From: Nitrospirota bacterium
GTDB taxonomy: Bacteria; Nitrospirota; Nitrospiria; Nitrospirales; Nitrospiraceae
NCBI GenBank assembly: GCA_030684575.1
Contig: JAUXVD010000021.1
Coordinates: 28,633 to 92,632, forward strand
Reading direction: 5' to 3'
DNA length: 64,000 bases
The notes beneath the pieces were generated by a model, which did not search any database, was not told where the DNA came from, and worked only from the letters and a program-made list of their open reading frames with translations. Of this stretch, positions 9,916 through 19,377 are shown in pieces; the stretch's first letter is position 1; each line of letters opens with the position of its first letter. A program made the position numbers and the translations under genes.

Positions 9916-11511
9916 ATGAGTACTTTCTCTTTCGGACAATTTAAGTGGATCAGGCAGACCTCGCTCATCTGTCTGCTGGCAGTACTGAGTGGGTTTCTGC
10001 TTCCTCTCACCCTGCGGGCCGAACCTGGCGCAAGCTCCCCCGGTCGCGTCTCCCTCGACTTCAATGACGTTGAACTCGCTGTTTTTGTTCGTTTCATTAG
10101 CGAGTTGACCGGCAAAAACTTCGTCTTGGATGATGTCGTCAAGAAAGCCGGCGGGAAAATCAGTGTGTATTCCCCGACCAAGGTCACGCATGACCAAGCC
10201 TACAGCATGTTCGTGGCAGCGCTCGAGGTGAGCCGTCTGGCTGTCGTCCAGAAAGGCAATGTCAATCAGATCGTCGCGATGGGGGACCTTCCTCCAGAGC
10301 GAGGCGCATTCGTCTACAAACTCAAACATGCCAATGCGACAGACCTGGCCGCCATCCTGACTAATCTCGTTGCCCGATCTCAAACCGTGGCACAAACCTC
10401 ACCGGGCACGAGACCGCTGTTCAGGCCCTTGAGCGAATTCGAAGCCCCTGTTCAAGTCTTTGCGGACAAAGCCACAAATTCGATCATCATCAGTGCGACC
10501 AAAAGCGCCTATACCAAGTTGCAATCTGTCATTCGAGACCTGGATACGCGCCGGAAACAGGTCTTTGTCGAAGCCGTCATCCTGGAAGTGCAGGTCGACC
10601 GGCTCAGACAGATCGGGAGCGACCCTCTTCAGGTCATCGGTTCAGGCAGGAGCGGTTCACTGCAAGGCATTGCCGGACTCAATAGTGCACCGGAAAACTT
10701 AGCCACCATTGCGCAGGCCATTAGCGGCGTGGCTGCAGGTGGGGCAACAGGGGGAGCATTCACGGTACTCAACACGGTCAATGTGCGGGCATTTCTTCAA
10801 CTGTTGCTGAACCTCACAGACACCAACGTCCTCTCGACACCTCAGGTACTTGCCGCAGACAATCAAAAGGCCAAAATCGTCGTGGGTGAAAATCGTCCCT
10901 TCCCAACCGGCCAGGCCCAGGGAATCACGGGCGGTACGCTCGTCACGATCGAACGAAAAGACGTGGGCGTCACACTGGAGTTCACGCCCCAAGTCTTAGA
11001 AAACGACTTGATCCGCTTGGAGATCAAGCAGGAGATTTCCGCGATCGCGGAAAATGTGTCACAAACGATCGGGAGCGGAACATCATCCGTCCCCGTAGGA
11101 CCGACCACGACCAAACGGTCAATGGAAACCACCACCATTGCGAAAGATCAACAGACCATCGTCATCGGCGGGCTCGTGCGCGACAATCTCGTTCTCAACG
11201 AACGGAAAGTCCCGTTCCTTGGAGATATTCCGCTCTTAGGCTGGCTCTTCCGCTTCCAAAGCCGGGCGACCGAGAAACTCAGCCTGCTGGTGTTTCTCAC
11301 CCCAACCCTGGTCAGGGATGAAGCAGACATGGTGGAATTGAACGCCCGCAAAGCAGCGGAGCTGGGAACCCTGCAGCGAGAAAATCGTATCGAGGAGCCC
11401 ACAAGGCTCAAGCAAGATGTCCTGGAAAAACTCGAACGCCCGAATGGTTCCCGGCAAGTCCCCCCCACTTCAGACCAGCCCGTAGCCCCTCAGCCGGTGC
11501 CACAGCCCTGA
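9916..11511 (+). CDS. Secretin, GspD/PilQ type
   Basis: A 531-residue outer-membrane secretin. It has a signal peptide (hydrophobic segment about 13-35, LRA-EPG), then an N0-like domain (VSLDFNDVELAVFVRFIS and TGKNFVLDD) and N1/N2-type domains including FVYKLKHANATDLAAIL and DKATNSIIISA. The C-terminal secretin core has VNVRAFLQLLLN, LSTPQVLAADNQKAKIVVGE, VGVTLEFTPQVLEND, TIVIGGLVRD and VPFLGDIPLLGWLF. It is shorter than typical GspD (about 650), and no ATPase, inner-membrane or pseudopilin genes are in the window. It could serve a type II secretion system or type IV pilus encoded elsewhere, possibly with the divergent TPR membrane protein. Confidence 0.9.
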   Translation: MSTFSFGQFKWIRQTSLICLLAVLSGFLLPLTLRAEPGASSPGRVSLDFNDVELAVFVRFISELTGKNFVLDDVVKKAGGKISVYSPTKVTHDQAYSMFVAALEVSRLAVVQKGNVNQIVAMGDLPPERGAFVYKLKHANATDLAAILTNLVARSQTVAQTSPGTRPLFRPLSEFEAPVQVFADKATNSIIISATKSAYTKLQSVIRDLDTRRKQVFVEAVILEVQVDRLRQIGSDPLQVIGSGRSGSLQGIAGLNSAPENLATIAQAISGVAAGGATGGAFTVLNTVNVRAFLQLLLNLTDTNVLSTPQVLAADNQKAKIVVGENRPFPTGQAQGITGGTLVTIERKDVGVTLEFTPQVLENDLIRLEIKQEISAIAENVSQTIGSGTSSVPVGPTTTKRSMETTTIAKDQQTIVIGGLVRDNLVLNERKVPFLGDIPLLGWLFRFQSRATEKLSLLVFLTPTLVRDEADMVELNARKAAELGTLQRENRIEEPTRLKQDVLEKLERPNGSRQVPPTSDQPVAPQPVPQP

Positions 11512-11816
11512 GCATGCCGTCGTCGCCCGAACCGGCAACAAATAGCTCCACCCCAACGCTGTCTCCGCAATCGACATCCACAATAGCTGTCAGGAATTTT
11601 TCACGCAGCGCGAACGCACCGTAGCGTTAACGGATCAATGTTACACCTATGCAGATTACTCGATCTGATGTATAGGGTGAATGCACGAGCGAACTCATAG
11701 CGTTTCTGGACGGGCATCCTGACTTCACATTCGACGAAATGTGGGCTACGGTCACTCCCTAAATACAAGTTGGCAAAGACGGAGGTGCCCGGCGAGCCCT
11801 GTGATCGGCTTCAGTG
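11512..11816. other. Intergenic spacer downstream of the secretin gene
   Basis: This 305-bp stretch lies between the secretin stop and the enhancer-like repeats of the dab operon. I see no gene, clear terminator or repeat. A half-site-like TGCACGAGCG occurs near 11683. Confidence 0.35.
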
Positions 11817-11847
11817 GTGCGCCACAGCACGATCAGTGCGCCCGCAC
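11817..11847 (+). promoter_or_regulatory. Tandem enhancer-like inverted repeats upstream of dabB
   Basis: Two inverted repeats with the same arms: GTGC-GCCACA-GCAC at 11817-11830 and GTGC-GCCC-GCAC at 11836-11847. They start 143 and 124 bp before the GG of the -24 element. Similar pairs lie upstream of the second dabA, at nearly the same distances. The arms resemble NtrC half-sites (TGCAC/GTGCA). A further perfect 7-bp inverted repeat (GATCAGC/GCTGATC) lies at 11859-11874, and an AT-rich stretch that could bend lies at about 11885-11940. Confidence 0.6.
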
Positions 11848-11958
11848 ACCGATCTTCCGATCAGCTCGCTGATCAAACCTTCCAACCGCAGTATATTCCA
11901 TTTAGAATTTATATTATTATTCATCGACTTACATTGATTGTCGGCCATTCAAGCCCAT

Positions 11959-11974
11959 CGGCCCTGTTTTTGCT
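11959..11974 (+). promoter_or_regulatory. Sigma-54 promoter of dabB-dabA1-PII operon
   Basis: CGGCCCTGTTTTTGCT fits the -24/-12 consensus: GG at 11960-11961, exactly ten bases, then GC at 11972-11973, with TTGCT at the -12 end. Transcription would start near 11985, about 30 bp before dabB. It matches the element before the second dabA at 14 of 16 positions. Confidence 0.7.
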
Positions 11975-12016
11975 GATGGATTCTCGATTCCTACGATCAC
12001 TATAATGGAGCAATCA

Positions 12017-13699
12017 ATGGACTTTATCTTCCTGATCATCGCAATAGGAGCTCCCCTCCTGGCAAGCGGATCGATCGCGCTGCTCGGGGCCACACTCGGC
12101 GAGAGGAGCTCCTCCATCGGGGTCGGTGCCCTGTGGCTCTCGACGGGCGCAGCGCTGGCTTGCCTCTATCAGGTCGTGCAAGGCGAGCCGCTGCTCCTCA
12201 CGCTGTCCGGATTTCTTCCCGGGCCTCTGTCCTACACGATCCTGCTTGATCGACTTGCTGCGGTGATGATGGTCCTCATCACCGGCGTGAGCCTGGTGAT
12301 CCACGTCTATTCACAACGCTATATGCAAGGCGACCAGGGCTACGTGCGGTTCTTTAGCCTGCTGGGCCTGCTGACCTTTGTGCTCTTGAGTCTGGTAACC
12401 AGTGGCAATCTATTCTGGCTCTTCATCTGTTGGCATCTGGTCACGTGGTTATTAGTCCACTTGCTCTCCTTCAATGCCGCCAGTGCTGCAGCGCGGGCGG
12501 CGGCTCTGACCACGTTGCGGGTGCAAGGATTCGGTGATGCCACCTTGCTTGCCGGTATTGTCCTCATCTACGCCAAGTTCGGGACCTTCGATCTCGCGGA
12601 ACTGTTCCGTGCCATTCACACGTCTCCCGCGCCGGCCTTCTGGGCTGGAACCGTCTTTGAAATCAATGCCATCACGGCGATTACGCTGTTGAGCTTGATC
12701 GCGATCATGACGAAGTCCGCTCAATTTCCCTTCCACGTCTGGCTGCCTGGAACCATTGAGGCGCCCACGCCAGTCTCGGCCATGCTCCATGCAGGGATCG
12801 TCAACGCCGGAGGGTTCCTGGTCAACCGGCTGGCCCCGCTCTACGGCGCCGCTCCGGCGTCGCTCCATCTGATGTTTCTCATCGGAGGGCTGACCGCATT
12901 GATCGGAGCCACCACGATGCTGACCCAATCCAGCATCAAGCGGACGCTCGTCTATTCCACGATGGGACAGATGGGCTATATGATCATGGAATGCGGGCTC
13001 GGAGCCTTCGCCCTTGCCGTGTTTCACCTCTGCGCTCATGGGCTGTTCAAGGCCACCCTGTTCCTCAATTCTGGAGCCAACATTCAAAAAGCACGGAACG
13101 AGTTCAAACTTCCTGGGCATGAGCCCGTGGAAAAAGAGATTCGCTTCTCCTTGGTGACCTGGGCGACAGGCCTGGGGGTCACGCTGCTGTTGCCGTTGAT
13201 CATCCTGCTCGCGGCCCACGGTCTCGTCCACATCCCCCTGTTTGAGACGCAGGGCACCTTGATCTTCTTGTTCTTTGCCTGGGTCACCTCGGCTCAAGCG
13301 ATCTTCAGCCTCTATCGCCTTGATGCGGTGGCCTCGTGGAAAGTCTCCTTGACGATGGTGGCGACACTCGCCTTGATCGGCCTGACCTACTTGTGGGCCG
13401 GGGAATCCTTCACCCATTTTCTCTACCCGGACACCGAGCAGGTGGCAACCTATTTCCAGGCGGCATCTTGGCCGAAAGGCCTCTTTGATGCCGTGGTCGC
13501 CCTCGCGGCCGTCCTCGTGATTGGGGTCTGGATCCTCTTATACGGCAGGGCCCATGGAATGCGGTTCCTGGTTCCAGGCTGGCTGGGCACCCTCCAGACC
13601 CGCGCCTATGTCGCATTCCTCAACGGCCTCTACGTCGAGGATGCGCTGCGGGCCTGGGGAAGACGCTTAGGACGGATGAAGGCTCGACCACGCGAATAA
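12017..13699 (+). CDS. dabB: DabB-type proton-conducting membrane subunit (NuoL/MpsA-like)
   Basis: A 560-residue integral membrane protein of the NuoL/MrpA antiporter superfamily with many transmembrane helices. The motifs TKSAQFPFHVWLPGTIEAPT and VSAMLHAGIVNAGGFLVNR are the conserved lysine/histidine proton-channel helices, and KRTLVYSTMGQMGYM follows. It is followed directly by a DabA gene, the arrangement of DAB inorganic-carbon accumulation complexes, called MpsAB in Staphylococcus. In that complex DabB is thought to supply energy from a cation gradient. The start at 12017 is preferred over an ATG at 12005 because GGAG lies about 7 bp before it. A sigma-54 promoter precedes it. Confidence 0.9.
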   Translation: MDFIFLIIAIGAPLLASGSIALLGATLGERSSSIGVGALWLSTGAALACLYQVVQGEPLLLTLSGFLPGPLSYTILLDRLAAVMMVLITGVSLVIHVYSQRYMQGDQGYVRFFSLLGLLTFVLLSLVTSGNLFWLFICWHLVTWLLVHLLSFNAASAAARAAALTTLRVQGFGDATLLAGIVLIYAKFGTFDLAELFRAIHTSPAPAFWAGTVFEINAITAITLLSLIAIMTKSAQFPFHVWLPGTIEAPTPVSAMLHAGIVNAGGFLVNRLAPLYGAAPASLHLMFLIGGLTALIGATTMLTQSSIKRTLVYSTMGQMGYMIMECGLGAFALAVFHLCAHGLFKATLFLNSGANIQKARNEFKLPGHEPVEKEIRFSLVTWATGLGVTLLLPLIILLAAHGLVHIPLFETQGTLIFLFFAWVTSAQAIFSLYRLDAVASWKVSLTMVATLALIGLTYLWAGESFTHFLYPDTEQVATYFQAASWPKGLFDAVVALAAVLVIGVWILLYGRAHGMRFLVPGWLGTLQTRAYVAFLNGLYVEDALRAWGRRLGRMKARPRE

Positions 13700-13725
13700 A
13701 ATAGGGCTGAATCGGAGTGTTGGCG

Positions 13726-16700
13726 ATGACCATCGAGAGACAGACGTTCACCGATACGCAGCGCATGGAAGTGCGCTCCTACGTCCAATTGGCGAGAGAA
13801 GTCATTGCCCCGTATTGGCCGATGCGGACCTTCATCCATCACAATCCCTTACATGGGCTGGAAGGGCTGCATTTCGACGCGGCCATCAAGCGGGGGACAC
13901 AGCTGTTCGGCGGCCGTGGGTATCTGAGCAACGAGACCTTTCGCCGCTACTTCAAGAGCGGGCGCATTTCCCCGGAAGACCTGCAGGCCACCATCGAGCC
14001 TCTTGCCGCTGCGAAACAGGTGACCTTTTCCGGTCGCACCACATCACACGTGGATGTGCTCATGGCGTCAATGGTGCACGGCATTTCCGAGACCCGGGTG
14101 AGTCAATCCGATCCGCCGGATCAGGACACACAGCAGGCCGTTCGCATGATTGAGTCCTGGCTCAAGGCCGTGGGCGCCGACGTTACGCCCCCCACCCTGT
14201 CGTTGATGCCGTGGGAGCCAGCGGAGCTTCCTCTCCGAGAAACTTGTGCCGTCTGGTGTGACCGGACGATCGGCACGACGATCGTCGAGACGATCAACCG
14301 TGAAATGGTCAAGTGGTGCAGCGCCTTCCTCGATGAGGGGGAAGCCTCCTGGGCGATGCCGGATCGCGGCAAGAAGTTTTACCAAGTGTGGAAGTCTCTG
14401 GCCACGCACGATATGAGCTTACGGCTCATCGGCATTCGGAATGCGGCGCAGAAAATCGCCGCTCTGTCCGATCGGTCGGAAGACGCCCTCTTAGAGAGTT
14501 TGACGATCTTACAAATTCCCAAAGCCGCGTGGGAGGAATATCTGGCGCACCAGTTAGCGGCCTTGTCAGGCTGGGCCGGCTACATCAAGTGGCGTGTCGA
14601 TCAAGGCAACTATCCCTGGCAACAACAGCAGCCGATCGATCTGGTGAAATATTTGGCGGTCCGCCTATTTTACGAACGCGAACTGGTCGACCGAAGCTGC
14701 CGGGAGGCACTCGGATTTCCTGGAAGTGCCGACGCGATCCGCGCCTACATGGAGCGCTATCCCCACGCCTACTGGTTCCGCCGGGAATGGGTGGCAGGCT
14801 GTGTGGCGACGTCGGCCGCCAAACAGGCACGCCGGCTGAGCAAGGCCGGACGAGGGCCGGACGCCGACGCCTGGGAGGAACTGGGCCGTCAGGAGTTTCG
14901 CCAGGCGAACGACCGCCGGGCGGAGAAGGCTGTGACCCTGGCCGCGCAGCGACTGCTCGATCTGGCGCAAGCCCTGGAGATCGATCCTCCCGCCATCGAA
15001 TCAACCGCTCCGTCTGATGTCCCTGTCCTGCTCAACTGGATCGAAGGATTTCCTGCCTCGCAGCACGGACCGCGATGGCTTGAGGCGTTTGAGGCCAGCC
15101 ACCGCCGACAGGTACTGGCCGAACTGGCGACCGGAGTCCGCAAGGCTGCAGAAAACTCTCAGGCAGGAGATCACGCGGCCCCTTCACGACCGCTTGCCCA
15201 AGTGGTGTTCTGCATCGATGTACGCTCAGAGGTGTTTCGTCGTCACCTCGAACATCGCGGCGGGTACGAAACCTTGGGGCTTGCCGGATTTTTCGGTGTA
15301 CCACTAGACTATCAGCCGTTCAATGCACAACATGCGGTGGCCCATTGTCCGGTGCTCCTGAAGCCCAAAAATCGGATTCGGGAGGTGCCTCGAAGCTATC
15401 ATGTGGTGCAGGCCGAGCGGCACAAGATGGCGGCGCAACTCAGCAAGGCCGCGCACATGCTCCTGCACGACTTGAAGGAAAATATCGTCACGCCCTATGT
15501 CATGGTGGAAGCGGTCGGGTGGCTGTTCGGCCTGCCCCTGTTCGGGAAGACCCTGTTCCCTGGCCGGTACCACGCGATTTCCCGGTGGTTGAAGGCGCTC
15601 CTCATGCCCTCCATCGCCACGACGTTGACGGTCGAGAAAATTACGTGGAGCGAGGGCGAGGAAATGGTCGCGACCGAACAGCAGGCGAAGATCCGTGAAG
15701 TCGTGCGCGAGCGGTTCGGCTTGCACGGCGCGGCTCTCTCGTCCTCGCTCATGGAACAGATTCGCAGAAAGGCCATGGGAACGGCGGACGGAACCAGCAA
15801 CGACGTGGCCCGAACCTTGGCCCTGTCGCCGCAGGACGAAGAACTGTTCTACGAGCGGCTCCGCCGGGAGTACGGCATCAGTCCACGAGGCGTTTCGGAT
15901 CGGCTCCACCGTATCACGCATACCGGCTTCTCCACGACCGAGCAGGCCTATTTCGCCGAAGCGGCGCTACGGCTCATGGGGCTCACCTCAAACTTCTCCC
16001 GCGTCGTCCTGTTCTGCGCACATGGCAGCACCTCGCTCAATAACCCCTACGAATCGGCGCTCGACTGTGGCGCCTGCGGAGGCAACCAGGGCTTGCCCAA
16101 TGCGCGCGCCATCGCGGCGATGGCCAATAACCCAACCGTGCGTGAGTTATTGCAAGCACGCGGCATCAAGATTCCAGGCGATACCCATTTCTTCGCCGCG
16201 CAACATGACACCACCAGCGATTACGTTCGCATCGTGGATTTGGAGGACGTGCCTGCCACGCACCGGAAAGATCTCCAGCGCCTGGCAACAGACTTGGCCA
16301 ACGCCGGGGCACGGACCGCACTCGAGCGAGGCACCTTCCTCGACGAGGGGGCCAACAGGATCGACCCCTCGACGGCCCAGCAGCAAGCCACGCGACGGGG
16401 CGACGACTGGGCACAGGTTCGTCCGGAATGGGGGCTCTCGAAGAACAGCCTCATGGTGATCGGGCGGCGCGAATTGACTCAGTCCGTCAATTTGCACGGG
16501 CGATCGTTCCTCCACTCCTACGATCATCGGCAGGATGCGTCGGGCAGATTACTGGAAACCATCATGACGGCCCCGTTGGTGGTGGCGCAGTGGATCAACA
16601 TGGAGCATTACTTTTCGACGGTCGATAACGAGGTCTACGGCAGCGCCAGCAAGGTCTACCACAACGTGGTCGGCCGCATCGGGGTCATGACCGGCGTCTG

Positions 16701-16989
16701 GAGCGATCTGCGCATTGGTCTGCCCGCCCAGACGGTCTGGAATGGGCACGAGCCCTACCACGAACCTATGCGGTTGCTGGCCGTGATTGAAGCGCCCAAA
16801 GACCGTATCCGCGCCATCATCAATCGGCAACCGCTGCTTGAACAATTATTCGATCGGAGGTGGGTGACGCTCGTGGCCTTGGAACCTCGGGACGGCGCGT
16901 TTTATCAGTACGATGGCATGAGCGAATGGACATTATTAGGAGGAGAGTCGCATGATCAGCTTAACACTGCATCCCATGAAAGAAATTAA
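13726..16989 (+). CDS. dabA: DabA inorganic carbon transport subunit (DUF2309), copy 1
   Basis: A 1087-residue DUF2309/UPF0753 protein, the soluble carbonic-anhydrase-like subunit of the DAB complex. Its predicted zinc and catalytic residues are visible: C496 and D498 in VVFCIDVRSEVFRR, then H766 in FCAHGSTS and C781 in ALDCGACGG. The 15-residue His-Cys spacing equals that of characterised DabA. With DabB it is expected to convert CO2 to bicarbonate at the membrane in an energy-coupled way. The start follows GGAG at 13714. It begins 27 bp after dabB, and its end overlaps the PII-like gene by 38 bp. The second copy at 26110-29373 has the same length. Confidence 0.93.
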   Translation: MTIERQTFTDTQRMEVRSYVQLAREVIAPYWPMRTFIHHNPLHGLEGLHFDAAIKRGTQLFGGRGYLSNETFRRYFKSGRISPEDLQATIEPLAAAKQVTFSGRTTSHVDVLMASMVHGISETRVSQSDPPDQDTQQAVRMIESWLKAVGADVTPPTLSLMPWEPAELPLRETCAVWCDRTIGTTIVETINREMVKWCSAFLDEGEASWAMPDRGKKFYQVWKSLATHDMSLRLIGIRNAAQKIAALSDRSEDALLESLTILQIPKAAWEEYLAHQLAALSGWAGYIKWRVDQGNYPWQQQQPIDLVKYLAVRLFYERELVDRSCREALGFPGSADAIRAYMERYPHAYWFRREWVAGCVATSAAKQARRLSKAGRGPDADAWEELGRQEFRQANDRRAEKAVTLAAQRLLDLAQALEIDPPAIESTAPSDVPVLLNWIEGFPASQHGPRWLEAFEASHRRQVLAELATGVRKAAENSQAGDHAAPSRPLAQVVFCIDVRSEVFRRHLEHRGGYETLGLAGFFGVPLDYQPFNAQHAVAHCPVLLKPKNRIREVPRSYHVVQAERHKMAAQLSKAAHMLLHDLKENIVTPYVMVEAVGWLFGLPLFGKTLFPGRYHAISRWLKALLMPSIATTLTVEKITWSEGEEMVATEQQAKIREVVRERFGLHGAALSSSLMEQIRRKAMGTADGTSNDVARTLALSPQDEELFYERLRREYGISPRGVSDRLHRITHTGFSTTEQAYFAEAALRLMGLTSNFSRVVLFCAHGSTSLNNPYESALDCGACGGNQGLPNARAIAAMANNPTVRELLQARGIKIPGDTHFFAAQHDTTSDYVRIVDLEDVPATHRKDLQRLATDLANAGARTALERGTFLDEGANRIDPSTAQQQATRRGDDWAQVRPEWGLSKNSLMVIGRRELTQSVNLHGRSFLHSYDHRQDASGRLLETIMTAPLVVAQWINMEHYFSTVDNEVYGSASKVYHNVVGRIGVMTGVWSDLRIGLPAQTVWNGHEPYHEPMRLLAVIEAPKDRIRAIINRQPLLEQLFDRRWVTLVALEPRDGAFYQYDGMSEWTLLGGESHDQLNTASHERN

Positions 16990-17281
16990 GATCGTAGTCG
17001 AGGGCGAGCAGGTCAAATTTGTGACCGACATGCTGGATCGTGTCGGCGCAACCGGCTACACGATCATCAACAATGTATCGGGCAAGGGCCATCACGGATT
17101 TCATGAGGGCCATTTGCTCTTTAACGACACCAGCAGCCAGGTGATCGTCTTCACGGTCGTGCCGGAAGAGCGAGTCGAACCGATTCTGGCGGGCCTGGGT
17201 CCGCTCTTCAATAAACATTCAGGCGCGATGTTTGTGACGGACGTGGCCGTCAGCCGTCGTGATCGCTTCGTCGCCAAATAA
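16952..17281 (+). CDS. PII-like signalling protein linked to the DAB operon
   Basis: A 109-residue protein with a PII-type ferredoxin-like pattern: MKEIKIVVEGEQVKFVTDML, then a T-loop-like stretch rich in glycine and histidine (SGKGHHGFHEGHLLF), then QVIVFTVVPEERVEPILAGL and AMFVTDVAVSR. No uridylylation tyrosine is evident in the loop. The strong ribosome site AGGAGGAGA lies inside the 3' end of dabA, and the genes overlap by 38 bp, so translation is probably coupled. PII-like proteins next to bicarbonate transporters (SbtB, CPII) bind adenine nucleotides and tune uptake. I infer a similar role here; the ligand is unknown. Confidence 0.75.
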   Translation: MISLTLHPMKEIKIVVEGEQVKFVTDMLDRVGATGYTIINNVSGKGHHGFHEGHLLFNDTSSQVIVFTVVPEERVEPILAGLGPLFNKHSGAMFVTDVAVSRRDRFVAK

Positions 17282-17405
17282 GAAGGCCGGTCGCCCCGGT
17301 CCGCTCGCGCCGATGCCTCCCTTGAGGGTCTGCGCCAGACGGGGCATACTGCCCACGCGACGATAAGAGCTCTTTTGCTCCTGTGCGCTGCCTAACTGAG
17401 TACCA

Positions 17406-19376
17406 ATGCCTATGCCTTCCTCACGTCGATCACGTCCCAAGCTATCCGCCCAGGCGCAATCGGACATCGCCGCCGGGGAAGTCTTGGTGTGGCTCAGTGA
17501 CTGCATCCAGGGCGGCCTCTGTTTTGTGTCCCACGGCGCCGTGATCTTCGAAAACGCGCAGTTCGGAGAGCTGGTCGAGGCACCTCATCCGGGGTCGGAG
17601 CTTCCGCTGCGAACGCGTCTTCTCGATGAGGCGATGGCCTGGAATCACGAACCGCTCGGAGCCCGTGACACAACGGAATATCGCATGACGGATCGACAGG
17701 GCGATCCGCTCATTTACGAATGCCGATTCAACGTCGTTCCCTATCGCGGCGACAACGGCGTGCTCATCGTGCTGGAAAATGTCACGGAGCGGACTCTGCT
17801 CTCGCAGGAAGCCTCCCAGGTGGCCCGGTTTCAGTCGGTCCTCGCGCGCATCGGAACGCTGGCGGTGAGCGGAACCCCGGTCCAAGAAATCATGAACGAG
17901 GCCGCGCGCCTGACGGCCGAGGCCTTGCACGTGGAACTCTGCAAAATTCTCATTCCTCGTGAGTCGGATGAGCACCTGTATCTCGTCGCCGGTACCGGGT
18001 GGCCTGAAGGGCTCATCGGAACCTTGACGGTAGAGGGAGGTACGCATTCTCAGGCGGGTTTTGCGATCCGCGAACGGCAGCCGGTAGTCGTGCGCGACTT
18101 GCGCACAGAAACGCGCTTCATGCCCTCGAAGCTCCTGTCGGAACATGGCGGCATTGCCGGCATGAGTGTGCCCATGATGGTGCAGGATCGGGTGTACGGG
18201 GTCATGGGGGCGCACTGCAAGTCCGTGCGTGATTTTTCACCCAAAGAATTGGAGTTTCTCCGCTCGGTCGCCAACACGGTAGCCACCGTGCTCGAACGAT
18301 GGCGGCGAGAAGAAACGCAGCTTCAGCTCTATCACCGGATGTTCGAACTGGTGCAGGACGGCGTCATGTTAACCGATACGCAGGGGGCGCTCCTGGAATG
18401 GAACCCCGCGATGGAACGTCTGTCGGGCTGGACACGGCACGAGGTCATCGGGCGAACGCCGTCGTTACTGAGATCCGGAAAGCATCCGCCGGAATTCTTC
18501 GAGCGCATGTGGCAGACGATCCGCTCCGGGTCGGCCTTCGTCGACCGTGTGGTGAACCGCCGCAAGGACGGGTCCGAGTTTCTGGCGTGGGAAAGCGTGA
18601 GCCCGGTCAAAGACCCGGACGGGACCATCCGCTACTTTCTCGCCATCCTGACCGACCTCAGCGAGCGCGAACAGATGCTGGAAGCCCTGCGCCATACGGA
18701 ACAGGTGAAACTCGTCGGCCAACTCGCCGGCGGCATCCTCCACGAAGTCCGCAATCCTCTTATCGGACTCGGGAGCCTCGCCACCCATCTGGCCGACCAG
18801 GACACGCTCCCTCAAGCCGCGCGCGACCGGTGCCGCTTGATCGCGCGCGAAGCGGCGCGGATCGACGACCTCCTGGAATCTCATCTTGGGCAGTTGCGGC
18901 CACGACCCTTCGAGATCGCCCCCTGTGACCTGTCCTCGCTGCTTGACGACACCCTGACCCTGTTGCATCCGAACCTATCGAAGCACCGCGTGTCCGTGAA
19001 GAGAAACCTGGCCGCGAACCTTCCCTTGGTGGAGGCCTCGCGAGCCCATATGCTCCAGGTGTGTCTGAACATCGCCATGAATGCGATCGACGCGATGCCG
19101 AACGGCGGAGAATTGACGATCACCCTCAGGCCGGAGACCAGGCGAGGCCTAGGGCTGCTCATGACTGTCGCCGATTCCGGGAAGGGCATCTCCCCTGAAA
19201 ACTTGCAGCGCATCTACGAACCGTTCTTTACGAATGGAAAAGCCAAAGGTGTCGGTCTTGGGCTGACCATTACCCGCGACATCATCGAGCGACATGGCGG
19301 CCACTTGCTGATTCACAGTCCACCTGGCAGCGGGGCCGTCGTGGACGTCTGGCTTCCACTGAAATGCGAGGGCTAA
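17406..19376 (+). CDS. PAS-GAF-PAS sensor histidine kinase
   Basis: A 656-residue soluble kinase with no membrane segment. A PAS-like domain (about 25-145) is followed by GAF (about 160-310, VRDLRTETRFMPS), then PAS (about 315-425, GVMLTDTQGALLEWNPAM and YFLAILTDLSERE). The HisKA phospho-acceptor is H446 in GILHEVRNPLIG. The ATPase motifs are NIAMNAIDAMPNGG, ADSGKGIS and [11 protein letters not shown]. This NtrB/AtoS-like layout goes with sigma-54 activators, and the activator gene starts one base after the stop. The pair lies downstream of dabBA-PII, so it may read a cytoplasmic signal tied to carbon or redox state; the ligand is unknown. The ribosome site is weak. Confidence 0.9.
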   Translation: MPMPSSRRSRPKLSAQAQSDIAAGEVLVWLSDCIQGGLCFVSHGAVIFENAQFGELVEAPHPGSELPLRTRLLDEAMAWNHEPLGARDTTEYRMTDRQGDPLIYECRFNVVPYRGDNGVLIVLENVTERTLLSQEASQVARFQSVLARIGTLAVSGTPVQEIMNEAARLTAEALHVELCKILIPRESDEHLYLVAGTGWPEGLIGTLTVEGGTHSQAGFAIRERQPVVVRDLRTETRFMPSKLLSEHGGIAGMSVPMMVQDRVYGVMGAHCKSVRDFSPKELEFLRSVANTVATVLERWRREETQLQLYHRMFELVQDGVMLTDTQGALLEWNPAMERLSGWTRHEVIGRTPSLLRSGKHPPEFFERMWQTIRSGSAFVDRVVNRRKDGSEFLAWESVSPVKDPDGTIRYFLAILTDLSEREQMLEALRHTEQVKLVGQLAGGILHEVRNPLIGLGSLATHLADQDTLPQAARDRCRLIAREAARIDDLLESHLGQLRPRPFEIAPCDLSSLLDDTLTLLHPNLSKHRVSVKRNLAANLPLVEASRAHMLQVCLNIAMNAIDAMPNGGELTITLRPETRRGLGLLMTVADSGKGISPENLQRIYEPFFTNGKAKGVGLGLTITRDIIERHGGHLLIHSPPGSGAVVDVWLPLKCEG

Positions 19377-19377
19377 C

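Noticed and set aside
9706..10395. 229-codon minus-strand ORF overlapping the secretin start
   Set aside because: It is mostly antisense to conserved secretin N-domain sequence, with no recognisable motif or ribosome site.
11806..11821. Another GG-N10-GC match (CGGCTTCAGTGGTGCG) before dabB
   Set aside because: It overlaps the enhancer-like repeat, lacks TTGC at the -12 side and lies about 200 bp from the gene. The match at 11959 is much better.
15304..15921. Long antisense ORFs opposite dabA1, and similar ones opposite dabA2, kdpA and leuS
   Set aside because: They are codon-bias shadows in GC-rich genes, with no ribosome sites or recognisable domains.
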